DNA of 64,000 nt, from contig JAZNGG010000015.1 in assembly GCA_045576355.1 (NCBI GenBank), positions 1-64,000 of the forward strand, read 5' to 3'. This stretch comes from Liminaster sp045576355. GTDB lineage: Bacteria > Bacteroidota > Bacteroidia > Bacteroidales > UBA3663. A program made the position numbers and the translations under genes. This document shows positions 52,131-61,308 of the stretch, piece by piece (within the stretch, counting starts at the first letter, position 1; every line of letters starts with the position of its first letter). Below the pieces are notes generated by a model. It was not told the DNA's origin. It worked only from the letters and a program-made list of their open reading frames with translations, and searched no databases.

Positions 52131-52706
52131 CTACTCCCTAAGCAAGAGTGAAAAACTGAGAGAATTGAGTCCTGAGATTTCTTCATCGGAGGGATAGCCG
52201 GGGTAAAGAGCGATGCGATAGTCTCCATGATAAGGAAAGTCTATCGGCAACCGGCAAACATCATTGAGAGAAATCAACGACCCCCAAGAGTCTCCTCTCC
52301 ATCGGATGTTATGGCCGATGGCATCTTTATCTTCGGTCTCGATAAGCAGTATTTCGATCTTCTCCCTATGGGTATAATAAGTTCGAGCATTGGAGTCTGT
52401 AAATTGTATCTCTAACCACAGACAAAGAGAATGATGGCGAAAGAGATGTTCATGTCTGAGAGAAATGAGAAGAAGATAAGGTGTTTGCTCGACGATATAA
52501 GGATCGTCCGGCATAAGCCCTTCACGTATAGTCCCTGCAGGCAATACCTCCAATGGGATATAAACCGTATCGGTCGGCATCCAAGTAGCAGGGATGTCGA
52601 CCGATGATAGGAGTACCTCTCGTTGCTCTGTACAAGCTGTATTAAAGCTGATGATAGCAGCAGCGATAGTGCAGAATAAGAGGGAGATGCGAATACGTAA
52701 TTTCAT
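52131..52706 (-). CDS. gldH: Gliding motility-associated lipoprotein GldH
   Basis: A 191-residue lipoprotein (lipid Cys in NTACTEQ near residue 25). The pattern of a short conserved beta protein directly behind a PSP1-domain gene, with Y(L/I)LxxSLRH and WRGDSWGSLISLND segments, fits GldH. GldH is needed for gliding in Flavobacterium, but homologues occur in non-gliding Bacteroidales, where the role is less clear. It follows the PSP1/RicT-like gene by 21 bp. Confidence 0.8.
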   Translation of the reverse strand: MKLRIRISLLFCTIAAAIISFNTACTEQREVLLSSVDIPATWMPTDTVYIPLEVLPAGTIREGLMPDDPYIVEQTPYLLLISLRHEHLFRHHSLCLWLEIQFTDSNARTYYTHREKIEILLIETEDKDAIGHNIRWRGDSWGSLISLNDVCRLPIDFPYHGDYRIALYPGYPSDEEISGLNSLSFSLLLRE

Positions 52707-52727
52707 GTGTTCGGATTACTTTTCATT

Positions 52728-54182
52728 TCACTTCCCCTTATTTTCAGGGTGCTCATGCCGTTCTCGGGAGTGGTGCACACCTTTAGATCTGTCTCCGCTT
52801 CGATTCTCTCTGTGCCGATCGTTACCACGTTTACCCTCATTCGTTTTGTCACCATTGCGGGGCTCTTTGGGTCGATCATTGTTTCGTTTCCCCTCTTTAG
52901 GGATTTCGTCGTTGTGGTTTTCCTTGTTATCCCGATGTCTGTCACCTCGATTTTTCTTATTCTTTTTGCGACGATCGAACCTTGTCAAATCTTCATCTCC
53001 TACACCATCTGTAAACTCGGGTAATGCCTCCTTCTCATCATCACTGAGAGACAATTTCTCCGGTTTATGTCCGCGCTTGTTCATATTGATAATCTCCCAC
53101 GCACGAGAGGAGCTGATGGTAACAAGGTTAAAAGGTCCATCTTTGGAAGTAGAGTAGGTGACGCTACGACTTAAGATATCAGCCTTAAAGAAGTAATAAT
53201 CCTGATCCTGTGTCTGGAGGACAATATCTTTTTGCGGAATTTCGCGGTTTGCCTCCATATAGCAGTCCACCTCATAGTTAAGACAGCACTTGAGTTTAGC
53301 GCATTGTCCTGCCAACTTTTGAGGATTCATGGAGAGATCCTGAAATCGGGCAGCTGCCGTACCTACACTCATAAACTTAGTGTGCCATCCAGCACAACAG
53401 AGTTCGCGTCCGCATGGGCCGATACCTCCGATACGTCCTGCCTCTTGACGAGCGCCGATCTGCTTCATCTCTATGCGCACCTTAAACACATCGGCAAGCA
53501 CCTTGATGAGCTGACGGAAGTCCACTCGTCCATCTGCAATATAATAGAATATGGCTTTATTTCCATCTCCTTGATACTCGACATCACCGATCTTCATCTC
53601 CAGATTCAGATCTTCTGCGATCTTACGAGAACGAAGCATGGTGTCATGCTCTTTGGCTTTGGCCTCACGATAACGCTCCATATCGCTGGGTTTGGCTATA
53701 CGGAAAACTTTACGGATGGGATCCCGATCGTCAAAGCGCACATTCATCTTCTTGATTTGCAAAGAGACGAGATGGCCGGTCAGAGTAACCTCTCCAATGT
53801 CATGTCCGGGATTGCCTTCGACGGCAACAATATCCCCCTTATGGAGCTTAAGGTGATTTTGATTGAGGTAATAACCCTTACGAGTATTTTTAAATTGCAC
53901 CTCAACAAAGTCACACTCTGCATTAGCCTCCGGGGCATGTCGCATCCAGTCATAGACCATCAACTTCTTATTGTCACGGCAATTAGCACAAAGGCTCCGC
54001 GGATGATCTCCAATCGGTCTCTCATCGATCTCCTGCTGGCACTCTGCCGGACAACCCTCTTTAGGCTCCTGCGGCTCAACTACCGATGACTCAGCCATAG
54101 GTTGCTCTACTGCCGGAGACTCTGTAACGGGGGTCTCTGTCGGGGATATTATATTATTATTAGGATTGAATGTTTCGTCCAT
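52728..54182 (-). CDS. PSP1-domain protein, RicT/YaaT-like
   Basis: A 484-residue cytoplasmic protein. The PSP1 core (about 80-300) includes GDIVAVEGNPGHDIGEVTLT, KIGDVEYQGDGNKAIFYYIA, and the cysteine-rich GGIGPCGRELCCAGW ... CAKLKCCLNYEVDC, which could bind an iron-sulfur cluster as in Bacillus RicT. The last 110 residues are a highly charged Arg/Lys/Asn/Asp-rich tail. In Bacillus, RicT belongs to a complex that modulates RNase Y; here rny lies immediately upstream on the same strand. The ATG at 54182 is preferred to a GTG four codons earlier. gldH follows by 21 bp. Confidence 0.88.
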   Translation of the reverse strand: MDETFNPNNNIISPTETPVTESPAVEQPMAESSVVEPQEPKEGCPAECQQEIDERPIGDHPRSLCANCRDNKKLMVYDWMRHAPEANAECDFVEVQFKNTRKGYYLNQNHLKLHKGDIVAVEGNPGHDIGEVTLTGHLVSLQIKKMNVRFDDRDPIRKVFRIAKPSDMERYREAKAKEHDTMLRSRKIAEDLNLEMKIGDVEYQGDGNKAIFYYIADGRVDFRQLIKVLADVFKVRIEMKQIGARQEAGRIGGIGPCGRELCCAGWHTKFMSVGTAAARFQDLSMNPQKLAGQCAKLKCCLNYEVDCYMEANREIPQKDIVLQTQDQDYYFFKADILSRSVTYSTSKDGPFNLVTISSSRAWEIINMNKRGHKPEKLSLSDDEKEALPEFTDGVGDEDLTRFDRRKKNKKNRGDRHRDNKENHNDEIPKEGKRNNDRPKEPRNGDKTNEGKRGNDRHRENRSGDRSKGVHHSRERHEHPENKGK

Positions 54183-54261
54183 AGGAAGAATCACAATGTT
54201 AATGTTAATCCTCTGGAGACTGTGTGAAAATATTATTTTACGCAGCCTCCTCTATCAGGTG

Positions 54262-54291
54262 GTCATAATGTGTACTAAGCCACATTATGAC
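54262..54291 (-). other. Hairpin between rny and the PSP1/RicT-like gene
   Basis: Perfect 11-bp inverted repeat GTCATAATGTG / CACATTATGAC with an 8-nt loop. Weaker outer pairing (CCTC..ATC with GAT..GAGG) extends it. No T run follows on the minus strand, so it looks like a processing or attenuation structure rather than a simple terminator. Confidence 0.5.
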
Positions 54292-54326
54292 TCGCCGATC
54301 TGAGGAAAGGATGTCGCTGTTAGTTA

Positions 54327-55871
54327 TTATTTTGCGTAGCTGACAGCGCGAGTCTCTCTGATGACAGTGATCTTCACCTGACCCGGATAGGTCATCTCAG
54401 TCTGGATCTTTCTTGCGATATCTGCCGACAACTGTTCTGCCTGAGCATCGTCAATCTTATCCGCTCCAACGATGACACGGAGTTCACGACCTGCCTGGAT
54501 GGCATAAGTCTTAATTACGCCGGGATAAGAGAGAGCCATGCGTTCGAGATCCTGAAGACGTTTGATATATGCCTCGATGATTTCACGACGAGCACCCGGA
54601 CGGGCACCGGAGATGGCATCACACACCTGGACGATCGGAGCGATCAAAGAGTTCATCTCACACTCATCGTGGTGAGCCGCGATGGCATTACAGATATCGG
54701 GTTTCTCTTTATATTCCTCTGCTATCTTAGCACCGAGAAGTGCGTGTGGCAATTCCGGTTCATCATCCGGCACTTTACCGATATCGTGTAAAAGACCTGC
54801 ACGACGGGCTTTCTTGACATTCAGACCCAACTCAGCTGCCATGATGGCACAAAGATTGGCTGTCTCACGGGCATGCTGCAAGAGGTTCTGACCATAAGAA
54901 GAACGGTATTTCATCTTACCGATCATACGAATCAACTCAGGATGCAAACCATGGACACCCATATCGATAGCTGTACGCTTACCGGTTTCGATAATCTCCT
55001 CTTCGAGTTGTTTACGCACTTTGGCAACCACCTCTTCGATGCGTGCAGGATGGATACGGCCATCCAAAACGAGCTGATGGAGCGCCAAGCGAGCGGTCTC
55101 ACGACGCACCGGATCAAAGCATGAAAGAACGATAGCCTCCGGAGTATCATCGACAATAATTTCCACACCGGTTGCAGCCTCAAGAGCGCGAATATTGCGA
55201 CCCTCACGACCGATAATACGGCCCTTAATTTCGTCACTATCAATATGGAATACGGTAACCGCATTCTCTGTTGCAGTCTCTGAGGCTACGCGCTGGATGG
55301 TTTTAATCACTATAGACTTAGCCTCTTTATTGGCTGTGAGACGGGCCTCGTCCATAATCTCATTGATGTAAGAAGCGGCTTCTGTCTTTGCCTCATCTTT
55401 AAGACCTTCGATCAGTTTAGCTTTAGCCTCATCTGCACTGAGCCCGGCAATCTGTTCCAGCATGGTACGTGCCTCTTTCTTGATATCCTCCACTTCCTGA
55501 CGGCGCTGATCGACAAGAGCCAACTGGTTTTTCAGATTTTCGCGTTGGTTATCATTGTCAGAAATCTTACGATCCAACTCCGATTGCTTTTGAGACAATT
55601 GCTGCTCACGCTGTTTGGCTCGCTGCTCGCTCTGTTGCAATTTCTGGTTACGCTGATTGGCCTGACGATCAAAGTCAGACTGCATTTTGATGATTTTCTC
55701 CTTAACTTCTAAGAGTTTTTTCTCTTTCAGCATATCTCCCTCTTTGATTGCTTTTTCCCGCTCGCTCTTATATGTCTTACCAAAGACATACTTCATCACC
55801 AGCAGAACAATCACACCTCCCAGCACAAGGCCCACGATGGAGGCGATAGCTATTATTATTTCTTGGTTCAT
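54327..55871 (-). CDS. rny: Ribonuclease Y
   Basis: A 514-residue membrane-anchored endoribonuclease that starts mRNA decay. An N-terminal span (about 5-28) is followed by a long coiled coil (about 35-200). The KH domain is marked by GRIIGREGRNIRALEAATGV (about 213-232), and the HD hydrolase domain by HARETANLCAIMAAE and GLLHDIGKVPDDE (about 345-380). Length is normal. It lies upstream of the RicT-like gene with a 144-bp gap and downstream of zapA with a 150-bp gap. Confidence 0.96.
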   Translation of the reverse strand: MNQEIIIAIASIVGLVLGGVIVLLVMKYVFGKTYKSEREKAIKEGDMLKEKKLLEVKEKIIKMQSDFDRQANQRNQKLQQSEQRAKQREQQLSQKQSELDRKISDNDNQRENLKNQLALVDQRRQEVEDIKKEARTMLEQIAGLSADEAKAKLIEGLKDEAKTEAASYINEIMDEARLTANKEAKSIVIKTIQRVASETATENAVTVFHIDSDEIKGRIIGREGRNIRALEAATGVEIIVDDTPEAIVLSCFDPVRRETARLALHQLVLDGRIHPARIEEVVAKVRKQLEEEIIETGKRTAIDMGVHGLHPELIRMIGKMKYRSSYGQNLLQHARETANLCAIMAAELGLNVKKARRAGLLHDIGKVPDDEPELPHALLGAKIAEEYKEKPDICNAIAAHHDECEMNSLIAPIVQVCDAISGARPGARREIIEAYIKRLQDLERMALSYPGVIKTYAIQAGRELRVIVGADKIDDAQAEQLSADIARKIQTEMTYPGQVKITVIRETRAVSYAK

Positions 55872-56021
55872 GATAAGAATAAAAAATTAGTATATAATTG
55901 ATTAATTGGGTTTCTCATATAGCTCCTCATTAAAGGAAGCATACATATATATATAAAACAACACTGCTCCCATTGCTGGGGGTAGTGGTGCATGGTTTCG
56001 AGATTATTTAGAGACGTGGTA

Positions 56022-56315
56022 TTATTGATTCAGATACTGGCGCAACTCTGCCGCCATTTTTTCTATCTCTTCGCCGGCAGCATCAGCATTGCTGTCTGCA
56101 TCCTGCTTGAGGAATCTAACTGCAATATCGACAGCCGTAAAGACCAGCATATGTTCTTGTGACAACCCGGCTCCTCTATACTTCTCTGCGTATTGAGCCA
56201 ATCGGGTATTGATCATAGCGGCAGCTTTCCTTATCACTCCCTCTTCTTCCGGCTTGACCTGGAGCGGATATTTCTGGTCGGCTATCTTTATATTAATTTT
56301 CAATCTCTCACTCAT
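56022..56315 (-). CDS. zapA: Cell division protein ZapA
   Basis: A 97-residue cytoplasmic protein that binds and bundles FtsZ. The N-terminal beta/alpha part (LKINIKIADQKYPLQVKPEE, then AAAMINTRLAQYAEKYRG) and C-terminal coiled coil match ZapA. It lies 28 bp after a small coiled-coil gene, an arrangement usual in Bacteroidetes, and 150 bp before rny. Confidence 0.85.
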   Translation of the reverse strand: MSERLKINIKIADQKYPLQVKPEEEGVIRKAAAMINTRLAQYAEKYRGAGLSQEHMLVFTAVDIAVRFLKQDADSNADAAGEEIEKMAAELRQYLNQ

Positions 56316-56343
56316 TGCCTAACTCTTTTTCACATTATCTAAG

Positions 56344-56643
56344 TTATCCATTGAGTTTTGCAATGCAATCGTCAATTTCATGCACCATACCGAGAAATCT
56401 GTCTTTTAGCATTTTGATCTCTTCTTCCGAATGTGCGGACCCTAATGCCATTCCGGACTGCAAATCCCGATAGTTGCTTTCCAGTCTTGTTTTTTCTGCT
56501 TCGAGTGCTTCTATCCGTTTTTGCTGCTGCTCCACCTGCTGCAGTAATTCTGCATTATATGATTCTGACGCCGTGCATCGCTCCTCTAAGGTCACTATCA
56601 GCGCGCGTAGTTCATGCAGCAATTTCTTAAAATCGACACTCAT
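56344..56643 (-). CDS. Small coiled-coil protein upstream of zapA
   Basis: A 99-residue protein, almost all coiled coil between about residues 8 and 70 (ELLQQVEQQQKRIEALEAEK), with a conserved-looking end KDRFLGMVHEIDDCIAKLNG. No catalytic motif, signal or membrane span. It forms an operon with zapA and has a good promoter. A ZapB-like or other division-accessory role is inferred from coiled coil and neighbour only. Confidence 0.75.
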   Translation of the reverse strand: MSVDFKKLLHELRALIVTLEERCTASESYNAELLQQVEQQQKRIEALEAEKTRLESNYRDLQSGMALGSAHSEEEIKMLKDRFLGMVHEIDDCIAKLNG

Positions 56644-56673
56644 AGCCTCTTGTCTTGACTGTGAAAATCTTTA

Positions 56674-56703
56674 CAAAGATATAATTTATTTTTGATATGA
56701 CAA
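56674..56703 (-). promoter_or_regulatory. Promoter of coiled-coil gene/zapA operon
   Basis: TTGTCATA (56703-56696) and TATCTTTG (56681-56674) on the minus strand, a good Bacteroidetes promoter. Confidence 0.65.
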
Positions 56704-56942
56704 TTCTTTAGTGCAACTTTTTTCATTTTCACTATTAAAAAAGCCCCTTTCACCCTGATAACAGAACGTTTTTATTATCATAACCTACCGGTGTCCGACA
56801 AAACTTTTCTCTGTAATATAAAGGTTATTTCGTGCACTTAATTTTTTGAGGCACCTCATTTCTCCTCTTTTTTCACCCTCTCTGATACGCGAAAAAAAGT
56901 TATTTTTGGGTTTAAGCTGAAGAGCTGTGACCTTCTGCTTCA

Positions 56943-57052
56943 CGAGGGTACGCTCATGACGCAACGAGGGTACGCTCGTGAGGCAATGAGGCTACGCTCG
57001 TGATACAACGAGGGTACGCTCGTGAGGCGATGAGGCTACGCGCGTTATTCAA
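56943..57052 (+). repeat. 22-nt tandem array D
   Basis: Exactly five units of 22 nt (56943, 56965, 56987, 57009, 57031), consensus YGAGGSTACGCTCGTGANNCAA. It is the most regular array of the family and lacks the promoter-hairpin part found beside arrays A and B. Confidence 0.9.
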
Positions 57053-57211
57053 CGGGACTCTTGACAAATCATTCCACAACCTTTACACCGATCATACGCC
57101 AACAATTATCAGTTTTATCCGCCTCTTCATAAAAAACTAAAATAAGAAAGAAATATTTCGCAAACCAATCCTTTTATATTAATTTATGGTCTATCATTGC
57201 GGTGAAAACAT

Positions 57212-57994
57212 TTATTTTCTGATGAAATAAATAGATACTTCATAGAGCATGTATAACGGCAAAGTGACCAAAAGCATGGAGAAGATGTCCGGTGGGGTAA
57301 TGATGGCAGAGACAATCATTATAGCCACAAGGGCATGACGACGATAGTTGCGTAACGTTTGGGGTGATATTAATCCCACTTTATGCAGCAAACGGATAGC
57401 AATGGGAAGTTCAAAGACACATCCCATAGTTAGCATCAGACAGGAAAATGTAGAGATGTAAGAAGAAAGTGTAATCGTGCTGGTCACTTCAGGACTCACC
57501 TGATATGATCCCAAAAAATGGAGCGCGATAGGGAAAATAATATAATAGTTGAGCAGACACCCGAGAGCAAAAAGAAGATAGGTGACCGGGAAGATGATGC
57601 GGGCAAAGCGGTATTCGTTTTGATAAAGAGCCGGAGCAACAAATTTGAAGATTTGCCAAAGCAAATATGGAAGAGCCAAAAGAAATCCTCCCATCAAAGC
57701 CACTTGCAAATGAGCCGAAAATTGGGCAGACAACTCCGTACTGATGAGATGGAGATGGAAGTCTCCAAAAAAATTCTTGTCTGCACCCAATATGATACGG
57801 CTTAACTCATCTAACCCCCGATAGGTTGGGAAGTCGGGCGAACAAGGAGCAAGGATCATATCAAACAAAGGCTCCTTGGCAACGAAGAGCGTAACTGCAA
57901 CCAAGATCACCGCCACGACACATCGCCAAATGACACCCCGCAAAACCTCCAGATGATCCCAGAATGTCATGGGAGAATGTGCATCCTCATTCAT
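57212..57994 (-). CDS. tatC: Sec-independent protein translocase TatC
   Basis: A 260-residue inner-membrane protein with six spans that binds twin-arginine signal peptides. The N-terminus MTFWDHLEVLRGVIWR is the conserved (S/F)HLxELRxR-type motif, and the later FVAPALYQNEYRF segment matches the family core. It overlaps the tatA stop by four bases and forms the Tat system with it. Confidence 0.95.
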   Translation of the reverse strand: MNEDAHSPMTFWDHLEVLRGVIWRCVVAVILVAVTLFVAKEPLFDMILAPCSPDFPTYRGLDELSRIILGADKNFFGDFHLHLISTELSAQFSAHLQVALMGGFLLALPYLLWQIFKFVAPALYQNEYRFARIIFPVTYLLFALGCLLNYYIIFPIALHFLGSYQVSPEVTSTITLSSYISTFSCLMLTMGCVFELPIAIRLLHKVGLISPQTLRNYRRHALVAIMIVSAIITPPDIFSMLLVTLPLYMLYEVSIYFIRK

Positions 57995-58203
57995 TTAGGA
58001 TCTTTGTTATATTTACCAGTGTCTTCGTTTTTATTATTCGCTTTGTCGTCATCGACTCCGTTCATACCATCTTTAAAGCTCTTGACGCCTTTGCCCAGCC
58101 CTTTCATCAATTCAGGGATCTTCTTCCCTCCGAAGAGGAGTAAAATAACAATGGCGATAACCAACACTTCAGAAGTTCCTAATCCAAACATCAAGAATTT
58201 CAT
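57991..58203 (-). CDS. tatA: Twin-arginine translocase subunit TatA/E
   Basis: A 70-residue protein: one N-terminal span (about 5-24, FGLGTSEVLVIAIVILLLFG) followed by the amphipathic helix GGKKIPELMKGLGKGVKSFK and a charged tail. These are the defining features of TatA. It is translated first in the tatA-tatC operon, from a TATCTTTG promoter at 58235-58228. Confidence 0.94.
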   Translation of the reverse strand: MKFLMFGLGTSEVLVIAIVILLLFGGKKIPELMKGLGKGVKSFKDGMNGVDDDKANNKNEDTGKYNKDPK

Positions 58204-58227
58204 AACAATTCGTTTTTAGTATTTCGG

Positions 58228-58235
58228 CAAAGATA
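58228..58235 (-). promoter_or_regulatory. Promoter of tatA-tatC
   Basis: TATCTTTG on the minus strand with TTGTATTAA about 20 bp upstream, 25 bp before the tatA ATG. Confidence 0.65.
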
Positions 58236-58295
58236 GTCAATTATTTTTGATTAATACAACATTAGCTCTTGGTTTTTCACATTATCGACAATCGG

Positions 58296-58334
58296 TCACA
58301 TAAAGAGGGTGCGCCAATTTTTTGACACACCCTC
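58296..58334 (-). terminator. Terminator of fumarate reductase operon
   Basis: GAGGGTGTGTCAA pairs over 13 positions with TTGGCGCACCCTC (58334-58305), loop AAAA, then TTTATG. The stem shares its GAGGNTGTGTCAA sequence with the terminator at 41303-41266. Confidence 0.8.
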
Positions 58335-58404
58335 ATCTAAAGTAATATCTTCTTTCCCCTCGCTTCGAGTTACAAATGTCTCTCAGAGCTGTGGGAAGTT
58401 GGGA

Positions 58405-59160
58405 TCAATCGTTGATTTTTGCCTTGATAAACTCACGATTCAAACGAGCAATATTGCTGATCTTCACGCTCTTTGGGCACTCCATCTCGCAAGCGCGAGT
58501 ATTAGTACAGTTACCAAAGCCGAGTTCATCCATCTTAGCCACCATGGCCTTTGCGCGACGAGCAGCCTCTACACGACCTTGCGGGAGGAGAGCGAACTGG
58601 CTCACTTTAGCAGAGACGAAAAGCATGGCTGAACCATTTTTACATGCAGCAACACATGCGCCACAACCGATACAGCTTGCTGAATCCATCGCCTCATCGG
58701 CATCAACCTTAGAGATCAAAATGGCATTTGCGTCCTGTGCAGCACCTGTATTGACAGAGGTATAACCACCAGCTTGCTGAATCTTGTCAAAAGCCGAACG
58801 ATCAACCATCAAGTCACGGATGATGGGGAAACCAGCAGAACGCCAAGGCTCTACTGTGATTGTCTCCTCATTTTTAAACTTACGCATGTGTAACTGACAG
58901 GTAGTGATGGCGTCATCGACACCGTGCGGACGGCCGTTGATGTAGAGCGAACACGTACCACAGATACCTTCGCGACAGTCGTGATCAAACACGATAGGCT
59001 CTTCGTGTTTGTTGATAAGTTGCTCGTTGAGTGTGTCCATCATTTCGAAGAAGGACATTTCAGTTGATACGTTCTCGACGCGGTATGTTACGAACTTACC
59101 CGGTTCTTTGGGTCCGCGCTGACGCCAAACTTTTACGTTTACATTGATTAATTTTTCCAT
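58405..59160 (-). CDS. frdB: Fumarate reductase / succinate dehydrogenase iron-sulfur subunit
   Basis: A 251-residue subunit carrying electrons between quinone and flavoprotein. The N-terminal ferredoxin domain has the 2Fe-2S cysteines in CREGICGTCSLYINGRPHG and ...TTCQLH. The C-terminal domain has CIGCGACVAACKNGS and CTNTRACEMECPKSV for the 4Fe-4S and 3Fe-4S clusters. It is last in the cytochrome b / flavoprotein / iron-sulfur operon. In anaerobic Bacteroidales the complex acts mainly as fumarate reductase. Confidence 0.93.
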   Translation of the reverse strand: MEKLINVNVKVWRQRGPKEPGKFVTYRVENVSTEMSFFEMMDTLNEQLINKHEEPIVFDHDCREGICGTCSLYINGRPHGVDDAITTCQLHMRKFKNEETITVEPWRSAGFPIIRDLMVDRSAFDKIQQAGGYTSVNTGAAQDANAILISKVDADEAMDSASCIGCGACVAACKNGSAMLFVSAKVSQFALLPQGRVEAARRAKAMVAKMDELGFGNCTNTRACEMECPKSVKISNIARLNREFIKAKIND

Positions 59161-59238
59161 GTGTAGTCAATTTCTAAAATTAAGAAGTTGGATAATGGCG
59201 ATTTGTAGCGCCGGTTTTACCCGGCTGCTACTGCGCGA

Positions 59239-61218
59239 TTAGTTCTTATAGTTACGGGTCTGTACTTTAATATACTGATAGTTGAGTTCCTCCTTGATAA
59301 GTTCGGGTGTCTCACCTTCGCCTGTGTACTTCCAGCAGCCGACATAAGAGAACTTATCATCATGACGGAGAGCCTCTCCTTCCGGAGTCTGGTGCTCTTC
59401 ACGGAAGTGACCACCACAAGACTCTTCACGATTATAAGCATCAAGAGCCATCAACTCACCGATTTCGATGAAGTCAAGGAGACGTAGAGCCTTGTCAAGC
59501 TCTACGTTGAGCGTAGAAGCATCACCCGGCACATAAACCTCTTTCCAGAATGTCTCACGGATCTCCTTAAGCAACTTGATACCCTTTTCGAGTCCCTCTT
59601 TAGTACGTCCCATGCCGACATGCTCCCACATGATGTGACCCAACTCCTTATGGATGCTGTCCACAGTGCGAGTTCCTTGCACCTTCATGATGCGGTCAAT
59701 CTTCTCCTGGAGAGCCTTCTCTGCAGCCTCAAATTCAGGAAGATCGATAGAGAAACGAGGCACCTGAATCTGATCAGCGAGATAATTCTGAATAGTATAA
59801 GGCAATACGAAGTATCCGTCAGCAAGACCCTGCATCAAAGCAGAAGCACCCAGACGGTTAGCACCATGATCAGAGAAGTTAGCTTCACCGATGGCGAAAA
59901 GACCCTTGACAGAGGTCATCAATTCGTAATCCACCCAAATACCACCCATAGTGTAGTGAATAGCAGGATAGATCATCATCGGTGTCTCATACGGATCCTG
60001 ATCTGTGATCTTCTGATACATCTGGAAAAGGTTACCATAGCGCTCCTCAACAGCCTTCTTACCGAGACGCTGGATAGCAGAGCTAAAGTCGAGGAATACG
60101 GCAAGGCCTGTAGAGTTTACACCATAACCCTTGTCACAACGCTCTTTAGCAGCACGTGAAGCTACGTCACGGGGCACAAGGTTACCGAAAGCAGGATAAC
60201 GACGCTCCAAATAGTAGTCGCGATCCTCTTCTTTGATATCTGTAGGTTTGATTTCACCTTTCTGAAGTTTCTTGGCATCCTCCAGGTTCTTCGGCACCCA
60301 GATACGACCATCGTTACGGAGAGACTCAGACATAAGAGTCAACTTAGACTGAATGTCACCATGTACCGGGATACAAGTGGGGTGAATCTGTGCATAGCAG
60401 GGGTTAGCAAACCAAGCGCCCTTGTGGTAACACTGGATTGCAGCCGAACCATTGCAAGACATAGCATTGGTAGAGAGGAAGTAGGCATTACCATAACCAC
60501 CAGTACCGATTACTACCGCATGAGCAGCATGACGCTCAATCTTACCGGTCACAAGGTCACGCACGATGATACCACGAGCGCGCTCTACACCTTCGCTATC
60601 CTTAACGAGAACGACATCAAGCATCTCATGGCGAGAGTACATCTTAACAGTACCCTTGTTCACCTGACGCATGAGCGCGCTATATGCACCGAGGAGCAAT
60701 TGCTGACCAGTCTGACCTTTAGCATAGAATGTACGTGACACCTGTGCACCACCGAAAGAACGGTTAGCAAGTGTTCCGCCATATTCGCGAGCGAAAGGCA
60801 CACCTTGAGCTACACACTGGTCGATAATATCGTTAGAAACCTCTGCGAGACGATAGACATTAGCTTCGCGAGCACGATAGTCACCACCCTTGATAGTGTC
60901 ATAGAAGAGACGGTAGATAGAGTCACCGTCATTTTGATAGTTTTTAGCAGCATTGATACCGCCCTGTGCTGCGATAGAGTGAGCACGGCGAGCACTGTCT
61001 TGAATACAGAAACACTTAACGTTAAATCCCATTTCACCGAGAGATGCAGCTGCAGATGCTCCGGCAAGACCAGAACCAACGATGATCACGTCAAGACGAC
61101 GTTTGTTGGCAGGATTGACAAGTTTCTGATGAGCTTTATAGTTGTTCCATTTCTCTGCCAACTCGCCTTCCGGAATGCGCGAGAGAGCGGGGTCGAGAAT
61201 AGTTGTTTTAAGTTCCAT
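59239..61218 (-). CDS. frdA: Fumarate reductase / succinate dehydrogenase flavoprotein subunit
   Basis: A 659-residue catalytic subunit that interconverts fumarate and succinate with covalent FAD. Seen: DVIIVGSGLAGASAAASLGE (FAD dinucleotide fold, about 43-62), HSIAAQGGINAAKN with the FAD-linking His, the fumarate-site region around HPTCIPVHGD, and YTMGGIWVDYEL, GEANFSDHGANRLGASALMQ further on. Length and order agree with the b558-type complexes of Bacteroidetes. It is the middle gene of the operon. Confidence 0.95.
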   Translation of the reverse strand: MELKTTILDPALSRIPEGELAEKWNNYKAHQKLVNPANKRRLDVIIVGSGLAGASAAASLGEMGFNVKCFCIQDSARRAHSIAAQGGINAAKNYQNDGDSIYRLFYDTIKGGDYRAREANVYRLAEVSNDIIDQCVAQGVPFAREYGGTLANRSFGGAQVSRTFYAKGQTGQQLLLGAYSALMRQVNKGTVKMYSRHEMLDVVLVKDSEGVERARGIIVRDLVTGKIERHAAHAVVIGTGGYGNAYFLSTNAMSCNGSAAIQCYHKGAWFANPCYAQIHPTCIPVHGDIQSKLTLMSESLRNDGRIWVPKNLEDAKKLQKGEIKPTDIKEEDRDYYLERRYPAFGNLVPRDVASRAAKERCDKGYGVNSTGLAVFLDFSSAIQRLGKKAVEERYGNLFQMYQKITDQDPYETPMMIYPAIHYTMGGIWVDYELMTSVKGLFAIGEANFSDHGANRLGASALMQGLADGYFVLPYTIQNYLADQIQVPRFSIDLPEFEAAEKALQEKIDRIMKVQGTRTVDSIHKELGHIMWEHVGMGRTKEGLEKGIKLLKEIRETFWKEVYVPGDASTLNVELDKALRLLDFIEIGELMALDAYNREESCGGHFREEHQTPEGEALRHDDKFSYVGCWKYTGEGETPELIKEELNYQYIKVQTRNYKN

Positions 61219-61308
61219 TTTTACTTCCGTAAATTAAGGGTTAAAAAGAATTGGTGTTTTTTGGGGTGGGATGTTAATATCCCTGATTATGCCAATAGTG
61301 AGAAAAGA

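Larger units (their letters stand above)
56644..57211. other. Non-coding region with promoter and 22-nt array
   Basis: Holds the promoter of the zapA operon and array D (56943-57052). A small palindrome TGAGGCACCTCA lies at about 56849-56860. Nothing else was recognised, and no terminator for tatC is obvious. Confidence 0.7.

Noticed and set aside
55872..56021. Possible 6S RNA between zapA and rny, the position it has in E. coli relative to zapA.
   Set aside because: The two ends of the gap are not complementary and no long hairpin with a central bubble forms. Only a short CACTACCCCCA/TGGGAGCAGTG stem is visible.
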